A stretch of 64,000 nucleotides of DNA, taken from assembly GCA_050331095.1 (NCBI GenBank), contig JBHJHE010000008.1, positions 1 through 64,000 of the forward strand, given 5' to 3'. Shown in pieces: positions 35,017 to 43,767 of this stretch (the first letter of the stretch is position 1; each line of letters opens with the position of its first letter). Under the pieces are notes generated by a model that worked only from the letters and a program-made list of their open reading frames with translations, searched no databases and was not told the DNA's origin. The position numbers and the translations under genes are program-made. The DNA is from MED-G105 sp050331095. Its GTDB lineage: Bacteria > Pseudomonadota > Alphaproteobacteria > Caulobacterales > Parvularculaceae.

Positions 35017-35190
35017 GGGCGGCGGGGCCAGCGGCGGCTTCGCCGCAACCCCCGCGATCGGCCGATAAAGATCGGGATAGAGCGTATCAGGGGAAGCCTT
35101 GCGGCCGCCCTCGGACCCTGGCTCGCCCCCCGACAGACCCGGCTCGGCCGTCGGGGCGGCGGCGCCCGCGGCCGTCTCGCCGTGTCCCTT

Positions 35191-36096
35191 TCAGCCGCCT
35201 GAGCCGTCAGTGACGCCCTTGAGGAACGTCTGCGGCCCGGTCACCTGGTCTTCGGGAATGGCGAGGTCGTCGTCGCTGGCGATGCCGAAGACGCCGTACT
35301 TGCTCTTGTCGGCGATCACCGCGCGTACGGTCTCGACGCTGACGGCGGGCTCCTCGGCGGAGAAGGCGTAGACCAGCGCCGTGTCGGCCATGACGTTGAT
35401 GACCCGGGGCACGCCGCGGGACGTCTCGGCGATGAGGTCGATCGCGGCCCGGTCGAAGATCTGGCGCGACGCGCCGGCGATTTCGAGGCGCGTGTCGACA
35501 TAGGCGCGCACTTCTTCGCGGGTCAGCGGCGTCAAGTGGAAGTCCGAGCCGACGCGCTGGGCCATCTGAAGCATGTCCGGCCGGTTCAGAAGCTCCTTCA
35601 GTTGCGGCTGGCCGACGAGGATCAGCTGCAGCAATTGATCCTTGCCCGCATTGACGTTCGACAGCATACGGAGCTCTTCGAGCATGTCGAGCGACAGGTT
35701 CTGCGCCTCGTCGATGATGAGGACGACGCGCCGCCCGCGGGCGTATTCGGCGATGAAGTGGCGCTGGAGGTTGGCGAACTTCTCCACATGGTCCTTGCCC
35801 GCGAAAGGCTGGCCGAAAGCCATCAGCGCCCAGTCGAGAAGCTCGCCCCGGCCCTGCTGAATGTTCGAGAGAAGCGCCACCGCGTGGCTCTCCTCAAGCT
35901 GGGCCATCAGTCGGTGGATGAGCGTCGTCTTTCCACACCCGACCTCGCCGGTGACGACGGAGATGCCGGCGTGGTTGACGACGCCGTACTCGAGCATTGC
36001 GAAGGCGAGCCGGTGACCCCGGCCCCAGTAGAGAAAGCTCGGGTCCGGCTGGATCGAGAACGGCTTCTCCGCAAGTCCAAAGAACGCTTCGTACAT
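35191..36096 (-). CDS. PEP-CTERM/XrtA-associated AAA ATPase (ExeA-like)
   Basis: A 301-residue ATPase. The family N-terminus MYEAFFGLAEKPFSIQPDP and HRLAFAMLEYGV is followed by Walker A GEVGCGKTT (50-57) and Walker B RVVLIIDEAQNL. The C-terminal winged part has GVPRVINVMADTALVYAFSAE. This matches the XrtA/PEP-CTERM system-associated ATPase related to ExeA/GspA. In such loci it is found near chain-length and TPR proteins. Its precise role in polysaccharide export is not established. It ends about 170 bp upstream of the glycosyltransferase start. Confidence 0.87.
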   Translation of the reverse strand: MYEAFFGLAEKPFSIQPDPSFLYWGRGHRLAFAMLEYGVVNHAGISVVTGEVGCGKTTLIHRLMAQLEESHAVALLSNIQQGRGELLDWALMAFGQPFAGKDHVEKFANLQRHFIAEYARGRRVVLIIDEAQNLSLDMLEELRMLSNVNAGKDQLLQLILVGQPQLKELLNRPDMLQMAQRVGSDFHLTPLTREEVRAYVDTRLEIAGASRQIFDRAAIDLIAETSRGVPRVINVMADTALVYAFSAEEPAVSVETVRAVIADKSKYGVFGIASDDDLAIPEDQVTGPQTFLKGVTDGSGG

Positions 36097-36171
36097 GTCG
36101 TCTGCGGAACCGAGATTGGGGCGCGCGCGCCGACGCCCGGTCGCGTCAGGCGCGCCCGCGGACGGCGGTCT

Positions 36172-38559
36172 TCACTCGCCGAGCAGCGCGCGCGCTTTCT
36201 CGGCGAAGGCTGGGGCGGCGTCGCCGCCGGCTGCGGCGGCGCGCTGCAAGTGCGGCGCCGCGGCCGCCGCGTCGCCCGCCGCGTGCAGCGCGGCGCCGAG
36301 GTGAAACTGCGCTTCGAGAAGATCAGGGTTCGCCTCGACCGCGCGCCGCAGGGCCGCGACACCTTCGTCGACGTCGCCGGCGCGCACCTTCGCCCAGCCA
36401 TAAGTGTCGAGGAAACTCGCATTGCGGGCGTTCTTCAACGGCTCGACGGCGTCGGCGGCGCGGGCGTTGCTCGCCGCATCGTCGCGCAGCTCGTTCGTAA
36501 GCGCCGCGAAATTGTTTGCGACGACGGCGTCGTTCGGCCGCCGCTCGATAACGTCTTCGTAGATCGCGAGCGCCCCTGACTTGTCGCCCGCCGCGAGCAG
36601 GCCGTCGGCCTTGAGGACGAGAAGCCCATCCTTGCGCGACGCGTTCGCAAGACCCCGTTCGACGACGGCGCGGGCGTCCCCAGCGCGGGACTGGCTGCGA
36701 TAGACGATGGCCAGCAGTTCATAGGCGACGGCGCGGTCGGGCGCGACGTCGATGGCTTCGACGAGGCTCGCCGCCGCGTCGGCCGAGCGGTTCGTTTGCT
36801 GAAGCAGCCGGGCGAGCTGGACCCGGGCGTCGTAGGCGTTGGCGTCCGCGGCGATATTGTCGCGCAGAAGCTCCTCCGCGACGTCCGCCTGACCTTCCGC
36901 GACGAGCGCGCGCACGAGCGTCGAGAGCGCCGAGCGTGAGAGCGGCGCTTTTTCGTTCGCGGCCGTCAGCGCGTCGATCGCGCCGCGATAGTCGCCAAGC
37001 CCTGCGAAGGCCGCGCCGCGGATGCGCGAAACGAGCCCTTCGTCGGCTTCGGCGTCGCCGAGGAGCTCCGCCGCCGCCTCGGCGCCGCGCCAGTCGGACC
37101 GGCCGAGGCGCACGGCCGCGAGCATCTTCAGGGTAGGCTCGTGCGACGGGTCGGCGGCCGCGGCTTCCGTCAGCACGCGTTCGGCGCGCTCGGCCTTGTC
37201 GTTGCGCAACAGGAAGCGCGCGAACGCCGGCGCGATGTCGGTTTTGCGCGCGCTGTCGTCGAGGGCTTGCGTGAACTGGTTCTCCGCCGAGACGATGTCG
37301 CCGTTCTTTTCGAACGCGGCGGCGGTCAGCATTTTAGCCACCGTCTGGTCCGGCGCGTCGGCGAGCACGATGCGCAGATCGTTGATTGCGCTTTCGGCCT
37401 CCTCGTCGGCGATCTTCAGGGCCGCGCGCTTCATCAGCGCCGAGGCGTTGCGCTCGTCCGCAGCCAGAATGTCTTCGATGAGCGCCTCGGCCCGGCCGGT
37501 CTCGCCTTTGGCGATCGCAGCGCGGGCGATGGCGTTCTGCGCGCGCAGCGCCGTCGCTTCGTCATTGGCCTCGGCGAGCGCGCCGTAAAGGCCGAGGGCG
37601 TCGTCGCTGCGGCCTTCGCTGTTCAGAAACGAGGCGTATGCGAACTTCAGGTCGGCGTCGTCGGGGCGCGCGCCGATGAATTCTTTGAACGTCGCTTCGG
37701 CGGCGGCCGGTCCCTTCGCCTCGCGGTCGAGGCGGGCGACGTCGATGTAACCGCGCGCCTTGTCGGGGGTCGTCTCGGCGGCGGCCAGGAGTTCGCGCCG
37801 GGCCCCGTCAGCGTCGCCCGCGCTTAAAAGGTGCGCGGCGTAAAGCCGGCGGAACGCGCTCTCGCGCGGATAGGCCGCGATGAGCTCCGCATAGGCCCCT
37901 TCCACGTCGCGGGACTGGTCCTTCAGCGCCTGGATCTTCAGGAGGTGGAGCACTGGCGAGCCAGCGCCCGCGGCGATCGATTGGTCGAGCCGGGCGATCG
38001 CGGCGTCGAACTCGCCGTCCTGGATCGCCGCCGTCGCGAGGACGGTCGTCGCCTCCTGCAACGACGCATCGGCCGCGAACGCCTCCTCCGCGAGCGCCAC
38101 CGCGCCCGCGCGGTCGCCGGCGCGGAAGAGGACAGCCGCCTTGACCGCCTTCAGCGCCGCCGCGTCCGGCGCAACGTCGAGGGCCGCGTCGATCGTGTCG
38201 ATCGCGGCGGCCTCGTCGCCGCTCAGCAGTTGGAGCTTCGCAAGGTCGGCCCGGGCGTCGACATTGTCGGGGTCCACGCGGACGATCCGCTGAAGAAGCC
38301 CGAACATCGCTTTGAAGTTCTTCTGATCCTCGGCGATGTCGACGAGGCCTTCGATCGCCGGCACGTGGTCTTCGTCGATCTTCAGAGCGTTGCGGAACTG
38401 AACGTTCGCCCTGCCCGCATCGCCTTGTTCGAGAAATTCGTAGCCGCTTTTCGTGTAACGCTCGAGCTTCTCCTCAGGCGAGGCGCACGCGACGAGCGCA
38501 GACGCCGCGAGAAGGGCGATCCGGCGGCGCGTCGCGGGCTCGAAGAAAGGTCGGTTCAT
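36172..38559 (-). CDS. PrsT-like TPR lipoprotein of the PEP-CTERM polysaccharide system
   Basis: A 795-residue protein with a lipoprotein signal (lipobox LVAC near residue 25, then ASPEEKLERY) and about 20 tetratricopeptide repeats up to the C-terminus. The length, lipobox and repeat content match the PEP-CTERM system TPR-repeat protein PrsT. The tail reads LDTYGWAKVRAGDVDEGVAALRRAVEANPDLLEAQFHLG, typical of the family. Such proteins are thought to scaffold polysaccharide synthesis or export in the periplasm. The gene lies 75 bp upstream of the ATPase on the same strand. Confidence 0.85.
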   Translation of the reverse strand: MNRPFFEPATRRRIALLAASALVACASPEEKLERYTKSGYEFLEQGDAGRANVQFRNALKIDEDHVPAIEGLVDIAEDQKNFKAMFGLLQRIVRVDPDNVDARADLAKLQLLSGDEAAAIDTIDAALDVAPDAAALKAVKAAVLFRAGDRAGAVALAEEAFAADASLQEATTVLATAAIQDGEFDAAIARLDQSIAAGAGSPVLHLLKIQALKDQSRDVEGAYAELIAAYPRESAFRRLYAAHLLSAGDADGARRELLAAAETTPDKARGYIDVARLDREAKGPAAAEATFKEFIGARPDDADLKFAYASFLNSEGRSDDALGLYGALAEANDEATALRAQNAIARAAIAKGETGRAEALIEDILAADERNASALMKRAALKIADEEAESAINDLRIVLADAPDQTVAKMLTAAAFEKNGDIVSAENQFTQALDDSARKTDIAPAFARFLLRNDKAERAERVLTEAAAADPSHEPTLKMLAAVRLGRSDWRGAEAAAELLGDAEADEGLVSRIRGAAFAGLGDYRGAIDALTAANEKAPLSRSALSTLVRALVAEGQADVAEELLRDNIAADANAYDARVQLARLLQQTNRSADAAASLVEAIDVAPDRAVAYELLAIVYRSQSRAGDARAVVERGLANASRKDGLLVLKADGLLAAGDKSGALAIYEDVIERRPNDAVVANNFAALTNELRDDAASNARAADAVEPLKNARNASFLDTYGWAKVRAGDVDEGVAALRRAVEANPDLLEAQFHLGAALHAAGDAAAAAPHLQRAAAAGGDAAPAFAEKARALLGE

Positions 38560-38607
38560 GGGCGGTTCCGTCAGTCTGCGGCGAAAGTCGCCGCGCGACG
38601 CCGTGGT

Positions 38608-39879
38608 CTAAGCGGTTTGAGCGGCCCCCGCAATCGCCGGCGCCGGCGCGTCGTCAACGAGATGACGCACGCCGCTGAGGCGAGCGAAACGCGCCCGTGC
38701 TTTAGACAACCCGCGCATAACGAGCCGCGCGCCGCGGCGCGACGTCGCGCGCTCAAGCATCAGGACCTGGCCTAGAAACGCGGCGTCCATGGCGCCGTCG
38801 CCGTCGAACGCCAGCTCGACGTCGCCGTCCGCCGCGGCGGCGGCGCGGAAGGCCTGGCGGACAAAGGCGAGATCGGTGCGCACGAGATCGCCCGCGAGCC
38901 GCACGCGGACGCCCGCCGGCGTTCGAGAGACGAGCGCCTCGGCCCGCGCGCCGCAACGCTTCAGACGGACGAATGCGAGCGGCGCGGCTTGCCTCGCCAG
39001 AAGGCTCGCGAGGGTGCGCGCGTCGCGCCAGTAGCGTCGCCAGAGCGCAGGCTCGGCGTAGATCCGCCACGCCCACTCAAGACCAAGGCGCGCGACCGAT
39101 CGCGGCGCGCGGCGCACGGTTCCGGCGGCGAAATCGACCGCCGCGCCGAGATGGGCGACGACCGCGGCGTCGAGGCGCGCGGCGTTTCGCGAGATCCACG
39201 CCTGGCCCTTCGCCGCGCCCAGAGCGACGACGACGAAGTCTGCGCCGGCGTCGTTGATCGTCTCGACGACGTCGTCCCCGCTCATGGCCTCGACGTCGCC
39301 GAAGCCCGGATTGAGCGCGCCGACCCCTTCAACGCCGCCGCGTTCGGCGTTGACGGCGGCGCGGGCCGCTTCGGCGGCGCCGTCGCGACCGCCCAAAAAG
39401 AAGGCGCGAATGCGCCGCCCCGCGATCGCCGGGCGTTTTCTGAGGGCGTCGAACACGTCCGATCCGGCGCAGCGCTCCGTCAGGGGCGCGCCGAGATACC
39501 GCGCGAGCGCGACGACCGGCGCCCCGTCTGCGAGGCTCAAATCGACGTCGACGAAGCGTCTGCGGATCGCCGGGTCGCGGCGCGCCGCGCACAGAATGTT
39601 GACGTTCGGCGTTGCGAACGAAAGCCGGCGCCCCTCGCGGACCGCGCCTTCCACGGCCCGCGCGGCCGTCGCCACGGTCGCGACGTCGATCGGCAATCCG
39701 AAGACGCACCAAACGTCTCGCGAGAAATCGTCGGCGCGCAACGACGCGACGGCGCCCGGGCCGGGCGCGCCTGAATAGTCGGGCGCACGGTCTTCGGCGC
39801 GGGGGCCGCCTGACCGCGCTTCGTCGGACGTTAACGCGGCGGGCGCCGCTTCAGCGTTGACTTTCATAGGATTAACCAT
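38608..39879 (-). CDS. WecG/TagA/CpsF glycosyltransferase with C-terminal STAS-like domain
   Basis: A protein of about 423 residues. Residues about 55-310 form the WecG/TagA family transferase, with SFATPNVNILCAARRDPAIRR, LSLADGAPVVALARYLGAPL, ERCAGSDVF and the C-terminal GAAVDFAAGTVRRAPRSVARLGLEWAWRIYAEP. The last roughly 90 residues (VRVRLAGDLVRTDLAFVRQ, MDAAFLGQVLMLERATSRRGARLVMRGLS) resemble a STAS domain as in anti-sigma antagonists, an uncommon fusion. Several starts are possible (39939 TTG, 39894, 39879, 39867); none has a good ribosome site and 39879 is taken arbitrarily. It heads the minus-strand polysaccharide genes. Confidence 0.82.
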   Translation of the reverse strand: MVNPMKVNAEAAPAALTSDEARSGGPRAEDRAPDYSGAPGPGAVASLRADDFSRDVWCVFGLPIDVATVATAARAVEGAVREGRRLSFATPNVNILCAARRDPAIRRRFVDVDLSLADGAPVVALARYLGAPLTERCAGSDVFDALRKRPAIAGRRIRAFFLGGRDGAAEAARAAVNAERGGVEGVGALNPGFGDVEAMSGDDVVETINDAGADFVVVALGAAKGQAWISRNAARLDAAVVAHLGAAVDFAAGTVRRAPRSVARLGLEWAWRIYAEPALWRRYWRDARTLASLLARQAAPLAFVRLKRCGARAEALVSRTPAGVRVRLAGDLVRTDLAFVRQAFRAAAAADGDVELAFDGDGAMDAAFLGQVLMLERATSRRGARLVMRGLSKARARFARLSGVRHLVDDAPAPAIAGAAQTA

Positions 39880-40249
39880 GCAGGCGCTTTTCATCCGCGT
39901 CGAGACGTCGCCCCCCGGCGGCGTCGCGCAGGGCGTCAAGCAAAGACGGGGCCAGTATTTGGTAAAGCGCGGCGCGGGACGATTAGCTTGGGCGTACGGC
40001 TCGCCCCAGGCGGGATCTCGGTCGGTTCGATGTCGAAAAACACGTCGGGGGCGAAACTGTTCACCTTACCCGCGAAAAAAATAGTCAGCGATTAAACTTT
40101 GACCAGCATTGACATTTGGTTACCGGGACGCGATACGAGCAGCGTACGGTTAATGCCGGAGGTCGTTCGCGCACGTTGCGTTTTTGCCCGACGCCTGATC
40201 GCTCAACGTCGAAAAGCTTTGTAACGGTAATCTTGGGGGTCTTTTGACC
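39880..40249. other. Divergent promoter region of the polysaccharide cluster
   Basis: 370 bp separate the WecG-STAS gene from the PEP-CTERM-like surface protein gene. The right half is AT-rich near 40080-40120. A possible plus-strand promoter is TTGACA at 40109-40114 with GATACG 17 bp later (40132-40137). I found no gene and no clear -24/-12 sigma-54 element. Confidence 0.45.
40109..40137 (+). promoter_or_regulatory. Candidate sigma-70 promoter for the surface-protein gene
   Basis: A perfect -35 box TTGACA is followed, after a 17-bp spacer, by GATACG, which shares only three of six positions with the consensus -10 box. It lies about 110 bp upstream of ATG 40250. Confidence 0.3.
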
Positions 40250-40966
40250 ATGAAACTCGCCACACTTCTCGCTTCAAGCGCCTTTGCGCTTTCCGCCACC
40301 GCAGCCAACGCCACGATCTTCCAGTTCGACGGTTCGGACGGCGTCGGCGGCGCTTTCGACCTCCCGACCAACATGGGCAACGTGACGTCGTGCAACTCGA
40401 GCGCCTCGAACGGCACCGACTTGTGCACGATCGACGACGCTGAAGGTTTCTCCTACTCCCGCAACGGCATCGCGTTTACGGCTGTCGGTTTTTCCGAAGA
40501 CGCGCCGTCGGAACTGATCCAGGACCTGATCGGCCCGAACCAGGGCCTTGGCGTCATCACGGCCGGCGAAAGCCGTCAGACGCAGGACCAAATCAACGCG
40601 GCTTTCTCCGAAAGCATCGTCGTGACGTTCGATGAGGAAGCCGAACTCTCCAACATCGTTCTGAATGACGGCATCGGCAACGACTGCCCCGGCGGCGGCG
40701 GAGAAGGCGCTTGCGGTGAAGTAGAGATCATCGTCGACGGCGTCAGCTCGCTCCTCACCGAGTTCCTCGCCGGCGGCGTTCTGACCGCCGACGGTGTCAA
40801 TCCCTACACGGCGACGGGCACGGTGTTCGAATTCATCGCGCTGACGGTCGGCGGCGGCTTCTCGATCGAAGAGTTCGAAGTCGTTCCGGTTCCGGGCGCG
40901 CTGCCGCTTTTGCTTTCCGGCATTGCCGGGCTCGGCTTCGCCGCGCGTCGTCGCAAGAGCGTCTAA
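40250..40966 (+). CDS. PEP-CTERM-like (VPVPGA) surface/secreted protein
   Basis: A 238-residue exported protein. The signal peptide is MKLATLLASSAFALSATAANA. A beta-rich, glycine- and asparagine-rich body follows, and the C-terminus is the tripartite sorting signal: motif VPVPGA, hydrophobic helix LPLLLSGIAGLGFAA and basic RRRKS tail. This fits the VPLPA/PEP-CTERM signals that are cut by exosortases. It has two Cys pairs (about residues 47, 60 and 149, 156) and no catalytic motif. It sits inside the exopolysaccharide cluster, upstream of the chain-length gene and ended by its own terminator. Confidence 0.85.
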   Translation: MKLATLLASSAFALSATAANATIFQFDGSDGVGGAFDLPTNMGNVTSCNSSASNGTDLCTIDDAEGFSYSRNGIAFTAVGFSEDAPSELIQDLIGPNQGLGVITAGESRQTQDQINAAFSESIVVTFDEEAELSNIVLNDGIGNDCPGGGGEGACGEVEIIVDGVSSLLTEFLAGGVLTADGVNPYTATGTVFEFIALTVGGGFSIEEFEVVPVPGALPLLLSGIAGLGFAARRRKSV

Positions 40967-41006
40967 GCATTGCGCCGCGCGCTTTTGCGCGTAGCGGAAA
41001 AGTTAA

Positions 41007-41034
41007 AACCGGCCCCTCGCAGGGCCGGTTTTTT
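41007..41034 (+). terminator. Rho-independent terminator after the surface-protein gene
   Basis: A 9-bp perfect stem AACCGGCCC / GGGCCGGTT with a 6-nt loop is followed by four further T. It lies 41 bp after the stop codon and separates the gene from the chain-length determinant gene. Confidence 0.9.
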
Positions 41035-41164
41035 CGTTTCGGTCCGCAAGGGCGGCCAGCGGCGACCGGTTGCCGCGGCGCGGCGATTGCATCAATAAGA
41101 ACAAAGCGGAAGGGCGCGCCGCCACTAGAGGCGCTCCCGGCGTTGGTGAGGAGTACGGTCCGCC

Positions 41165-42796
41165 ATGGGCGATGAATTCAAGCTCGAAGACGCCTTGATC
41201 GTCCTTCGACGCCGAATTCTCTACTTCGTCCTGCCCGTCATCGTTCTCGCGCCGATCGCCGTCGCCGCTGTGATGATGCTCCCGGCGTCGTACACGGCGT
41301 CGGGCACGATGCTCGTTGAATCCCAACAGATCTCCGAGGATCTGATCCGGTCCACGGTGACGTCCTACGCCCAGGAGCGCATACAGGTAATCCGCCAGCG
41401 CGTGATGACCCGGGAGCGCCTTCTCACGGTCGCTGACGATTTCGACCTGTTTCCGGACGAACTCGGCCTTTCCGACAGCGAACGGGTCGAGCGCATGCGC
41501 GACCGGCTTTCCCTGCAATTGATCTCCGTCGACCCCGGCAACCGCCGGCGCGACGCCGACAGCACCATCGCCTTCACGGTCTCCTACACCGACCGCTCGC
41601 CGCAAAAGGCGTTCGAGGTGGCGAACCGGTTCATGACGCTGTTCCAGACCGAGGACGCCAATACGCGCACCCGCGGCGCATCGGAAACGACGGAGTTCTT
41701 CGGCCAGGAGGCGACGCGCCTGCGCGAGGCGCTCGAACGCCTCGAGAGCCGCATCGGCGCGTTCAAAAACGCCAACGCCGGCGCCTTGCCCGAGCAGCTG
41801 GCGATCAACGCCCAGCAGCTCGCCCGGGCGTCGGACGACCTTACGGACACCCAAGCCGCAATCCTCATTGCCGAGGAGGAGTTGCGCGCGCTCGAATTGG
41901 AGCTGGCGAGCTTTCTCGCCGGCGGCGACGGGGAGGCCGGGCCGGCCCGGGAGATCGCACGCCTCAAGACCGCCCTCGCCGCGCTGAGAGCGGACAAGAC
42001 CGACGCCCACCCGGACGTCCGGGCGTTGCGCAGCCAGATCCGATCGATTGAAGACCAGTTGAAGCCGAGCCGTGAAATCGCCGCCCTGCGTGCGGAACTC
42101 GATACAGCCGACGCGGCGCTGCGCGCCGCGCGGGACGCGCCGGAGGTCGACGCCGAAGAGGTCGCGCGGCTCGCCGACGCGGCGAAGGAAGCGCGCCAAT
42201 CGTTGAGCGCGCAGCTCTCCTCGGAGGCGACGGGCGGCGGCGACGATCTCGTCGGCCGGCAGCTGTCCTCGCGGATCGAATCCGCTTCTTCGCGGCTCAA
42301 TGCGCTCAACGACCAGAGCGACCGCCTGCGCCTTGACATCCAGGAACTGAACGCCCGCATCGCGCAAACGCCTGAGATCGAGCGCGGCCTCCTCGCCCTG
42401 CAGCGCGACTACCAAAACCTCAGCGCACAGTATCAGCAAGTATTGGCCAAACAGCAGCAGGCGATCATCGCGGAGAACCTGGAAGAAGAGCAAAAGGCGG
42501 AAAAATTCTCGATCCTCGACGCGGCGGTGAAGCCCGAGGAGCCGTCCGCCCCGCCGCGCGACAAGCTTCTTGTGCTTGCCGTTCTCGCCGCTCTCGGGGT
42601 CGGCGCCGTCACCGCCGTCGGCGCCGAAGTCATCGTCGGCGCGGTGCGCGGGCGCGAACACGTCACGGCCCTGATGGGCGAGCCGCCGCTAGCGTCGATC
42701 CCCTACATCCGCGTTGGCGACGAGCGCCGGTGGACGTTTCCAAGGCCGACGCGCCCGAACCCACCCGCCGCCGTCGCCGCCGCGCCGGCTGAGTAG
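41165..42796 (+). CDS. Polysaccharide chain-length determinant (Wzz/BY-kinase modulator type)
   Basis: A 543-residue inner-membrane protein with TM1 (about 22-42), a long periplasmic coiled-coil region (about 160-450) and TM2 (about 460-480), the layout of the XrtA-associated chain-length determinant. The N-terminal ALIVLRRRILYFVLPVIVL and PASYTASGTMLVESQQISEDL are typical. It controls length of the exported polymer together with the tyrosine kinase that follows 32 bp downstream. The cytoplasmic tail is proline- and alanine-rich. Confidence 0.9.
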   Translation: MGDEFKLEDALIVLRRRILYFVLPVIVLAPIAVAAVMMLPASYTASGTMLVESQQISEDLIRSTVTSYAQERIQVIRQRVMTRERLLTVADDFDLFPDELGLSDSERVERMRDRLSLQLISVDPGNRRRDADSTIAFTVSYTDRSPQKAFEVANRFMTLFQTEDANTRTRGASETTEFFGQEATRLREALERLESRIGAFKNANAGALPEQLAINAQQLARASDDLTDTQAAILIAEEELRALELELASFLAGGDGEAGPAREIARLKTALAALRADKTDAHPDVRALRSQIRSIEDQLKPSREIAALRAELDTADAALRAARDAPEVDAEEVARLADAAKEARQSLSAQLSSEATGGGDDLVGRQLSSRIESASSRLNALNDQSDRLRLDIQELNARIAQTPEIERGLLALQRDYQNLSAQYQQVLAKQQQAIIAENLEEEQKAEKFSILDAAVKPEEPSAPPRDKLLVLAVLAALGVGAVTAVGAEVIVGAVRGREHVTALMGEPPLASIPYIRVGDERRWTFPRPTRPNPPAAVAAAPAE

Positions 42797-42828
42797 ACGT
42801 CGACAAAACAGAGCGGAGCGTCGGATCG

Positions 42829-43617
42829 ATGGATCGGATCAGAAACGCCGTCATTCGCGCGCGGGGCGCCGGGCAGGCCCCGGAAGCGCGCGCAGCCGAC
42901 GAGACTGCGTCGACCGCGCCGGTCCGCTTCGCCCGTATCGCCTGCGACCCGGACGCCCTCGCCCGCAACCGCGTCGTCGCCAACGAACAGGACCCCACCC
43001 TCAACGCCTATCGCGTTCTGCGCACCCGGATTCTGCAGAAGATGGACGAGCGCGGCTGGCGCAGCCTCGCCATCGTCTCCCCGGGCGCGGCGGCGGGCAA
43101 GACCGTCACCGCGATCAATCTGTCTATCGCCATCGGCTCGCGCGCCGGCGCTCCCGCGCTCCTCGCCGACATCGATTTCTACCGCCCGCGGGTCGCGCAA
43201 TACCTCGGCTTCCAGGAGCCGCCGCCCTCGGCGATCGATTATCTCGAAGGCGCGGCGCGGCTTGAGGACGTCGTCGTCCAGCCCGAAGCGGCCCACCTTC
43301 TGGTGCTCGCCAATGAGCGCCTGACCCGCCGCGGGGCCGAGCTTCTCAGCTCCCGCCAGGTCGACGAGCTGGTAGAGCGCGGCGTCGGCGAATTCGGGGC
43401 CAGAGCCGTCGTCTTCGATATGTCGCCCCTCCTCGGCTGCGACGACACCCTGGCGCTGTTGCCGAAGATCGACTGCGCGCTCGTCGTCGCGACGAGCGGC
43501 AAGACCCGCGCGGCGGACCTCAAAGAGACGCTGCGCGTTCTCGACGGCAAGCCGATCGTCGGCACGGTCCTCAACCAGGCGCCGACGCCGTTGCGCCAAA
43601 CCGCATACTATTACTGA
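42829..43617 (+). CDS. Bacterial tyrosine autokinase (CpsD/CapB type)
   Basis: A 262-residue BY-kinase. Walker A SPGAAAGKTVT is near residues 84-94, Walker A' ALLADIDFYRP near 110-120, and Walker B AVVFDMSPLLGCDD after that. The protein ends with a tyrosine cluster (AYYY), the usual autophosphorylation tail. The N-terminal YRVLRTRIL helps oligomerisation. It is coupled to the chain-length determinant upstream, as in XrtA/PEP-CTERM polysaccharide loci, and should control polymerisation through cyclic phosphorylation. Confidence 0.9.
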   Translation: MDRIRNAVIRARGAGQAPEARAADETASTAPVRFARIACDPDALARNRVVANEQDPTLNAYRVLRTRILQKMDERGWRSLAIVSPGAAAGKTVTAINLSIAIGSRAGAPALLADIDFYRPRVAQYLGFQEPPPSAIDYLEGAARLEDVVVQPEAAHLLVLANERLTRRGAELLSSRQVDELVERGVGEFGARAVVFDMSPLLGCDDTLALLPKIDCALVVATSGKTRAADLKETLRVLDGKPIVGTVLNQAPTPLRQTAYYY

Positions 43618-43767
43618 CGCGCGGCCTACTGCGCCCACAGCGCGCCGGCGTTAAACCAAAGTCGTAACCTTACCACTCTAGGCGTATGAAAGCGGGGCGA
43701 GGCGCCCCGGCGTGGACGCGCCGGCGGCCGCGACCGCATGCGCCACGCAAGCGACTGGCGACGACGA

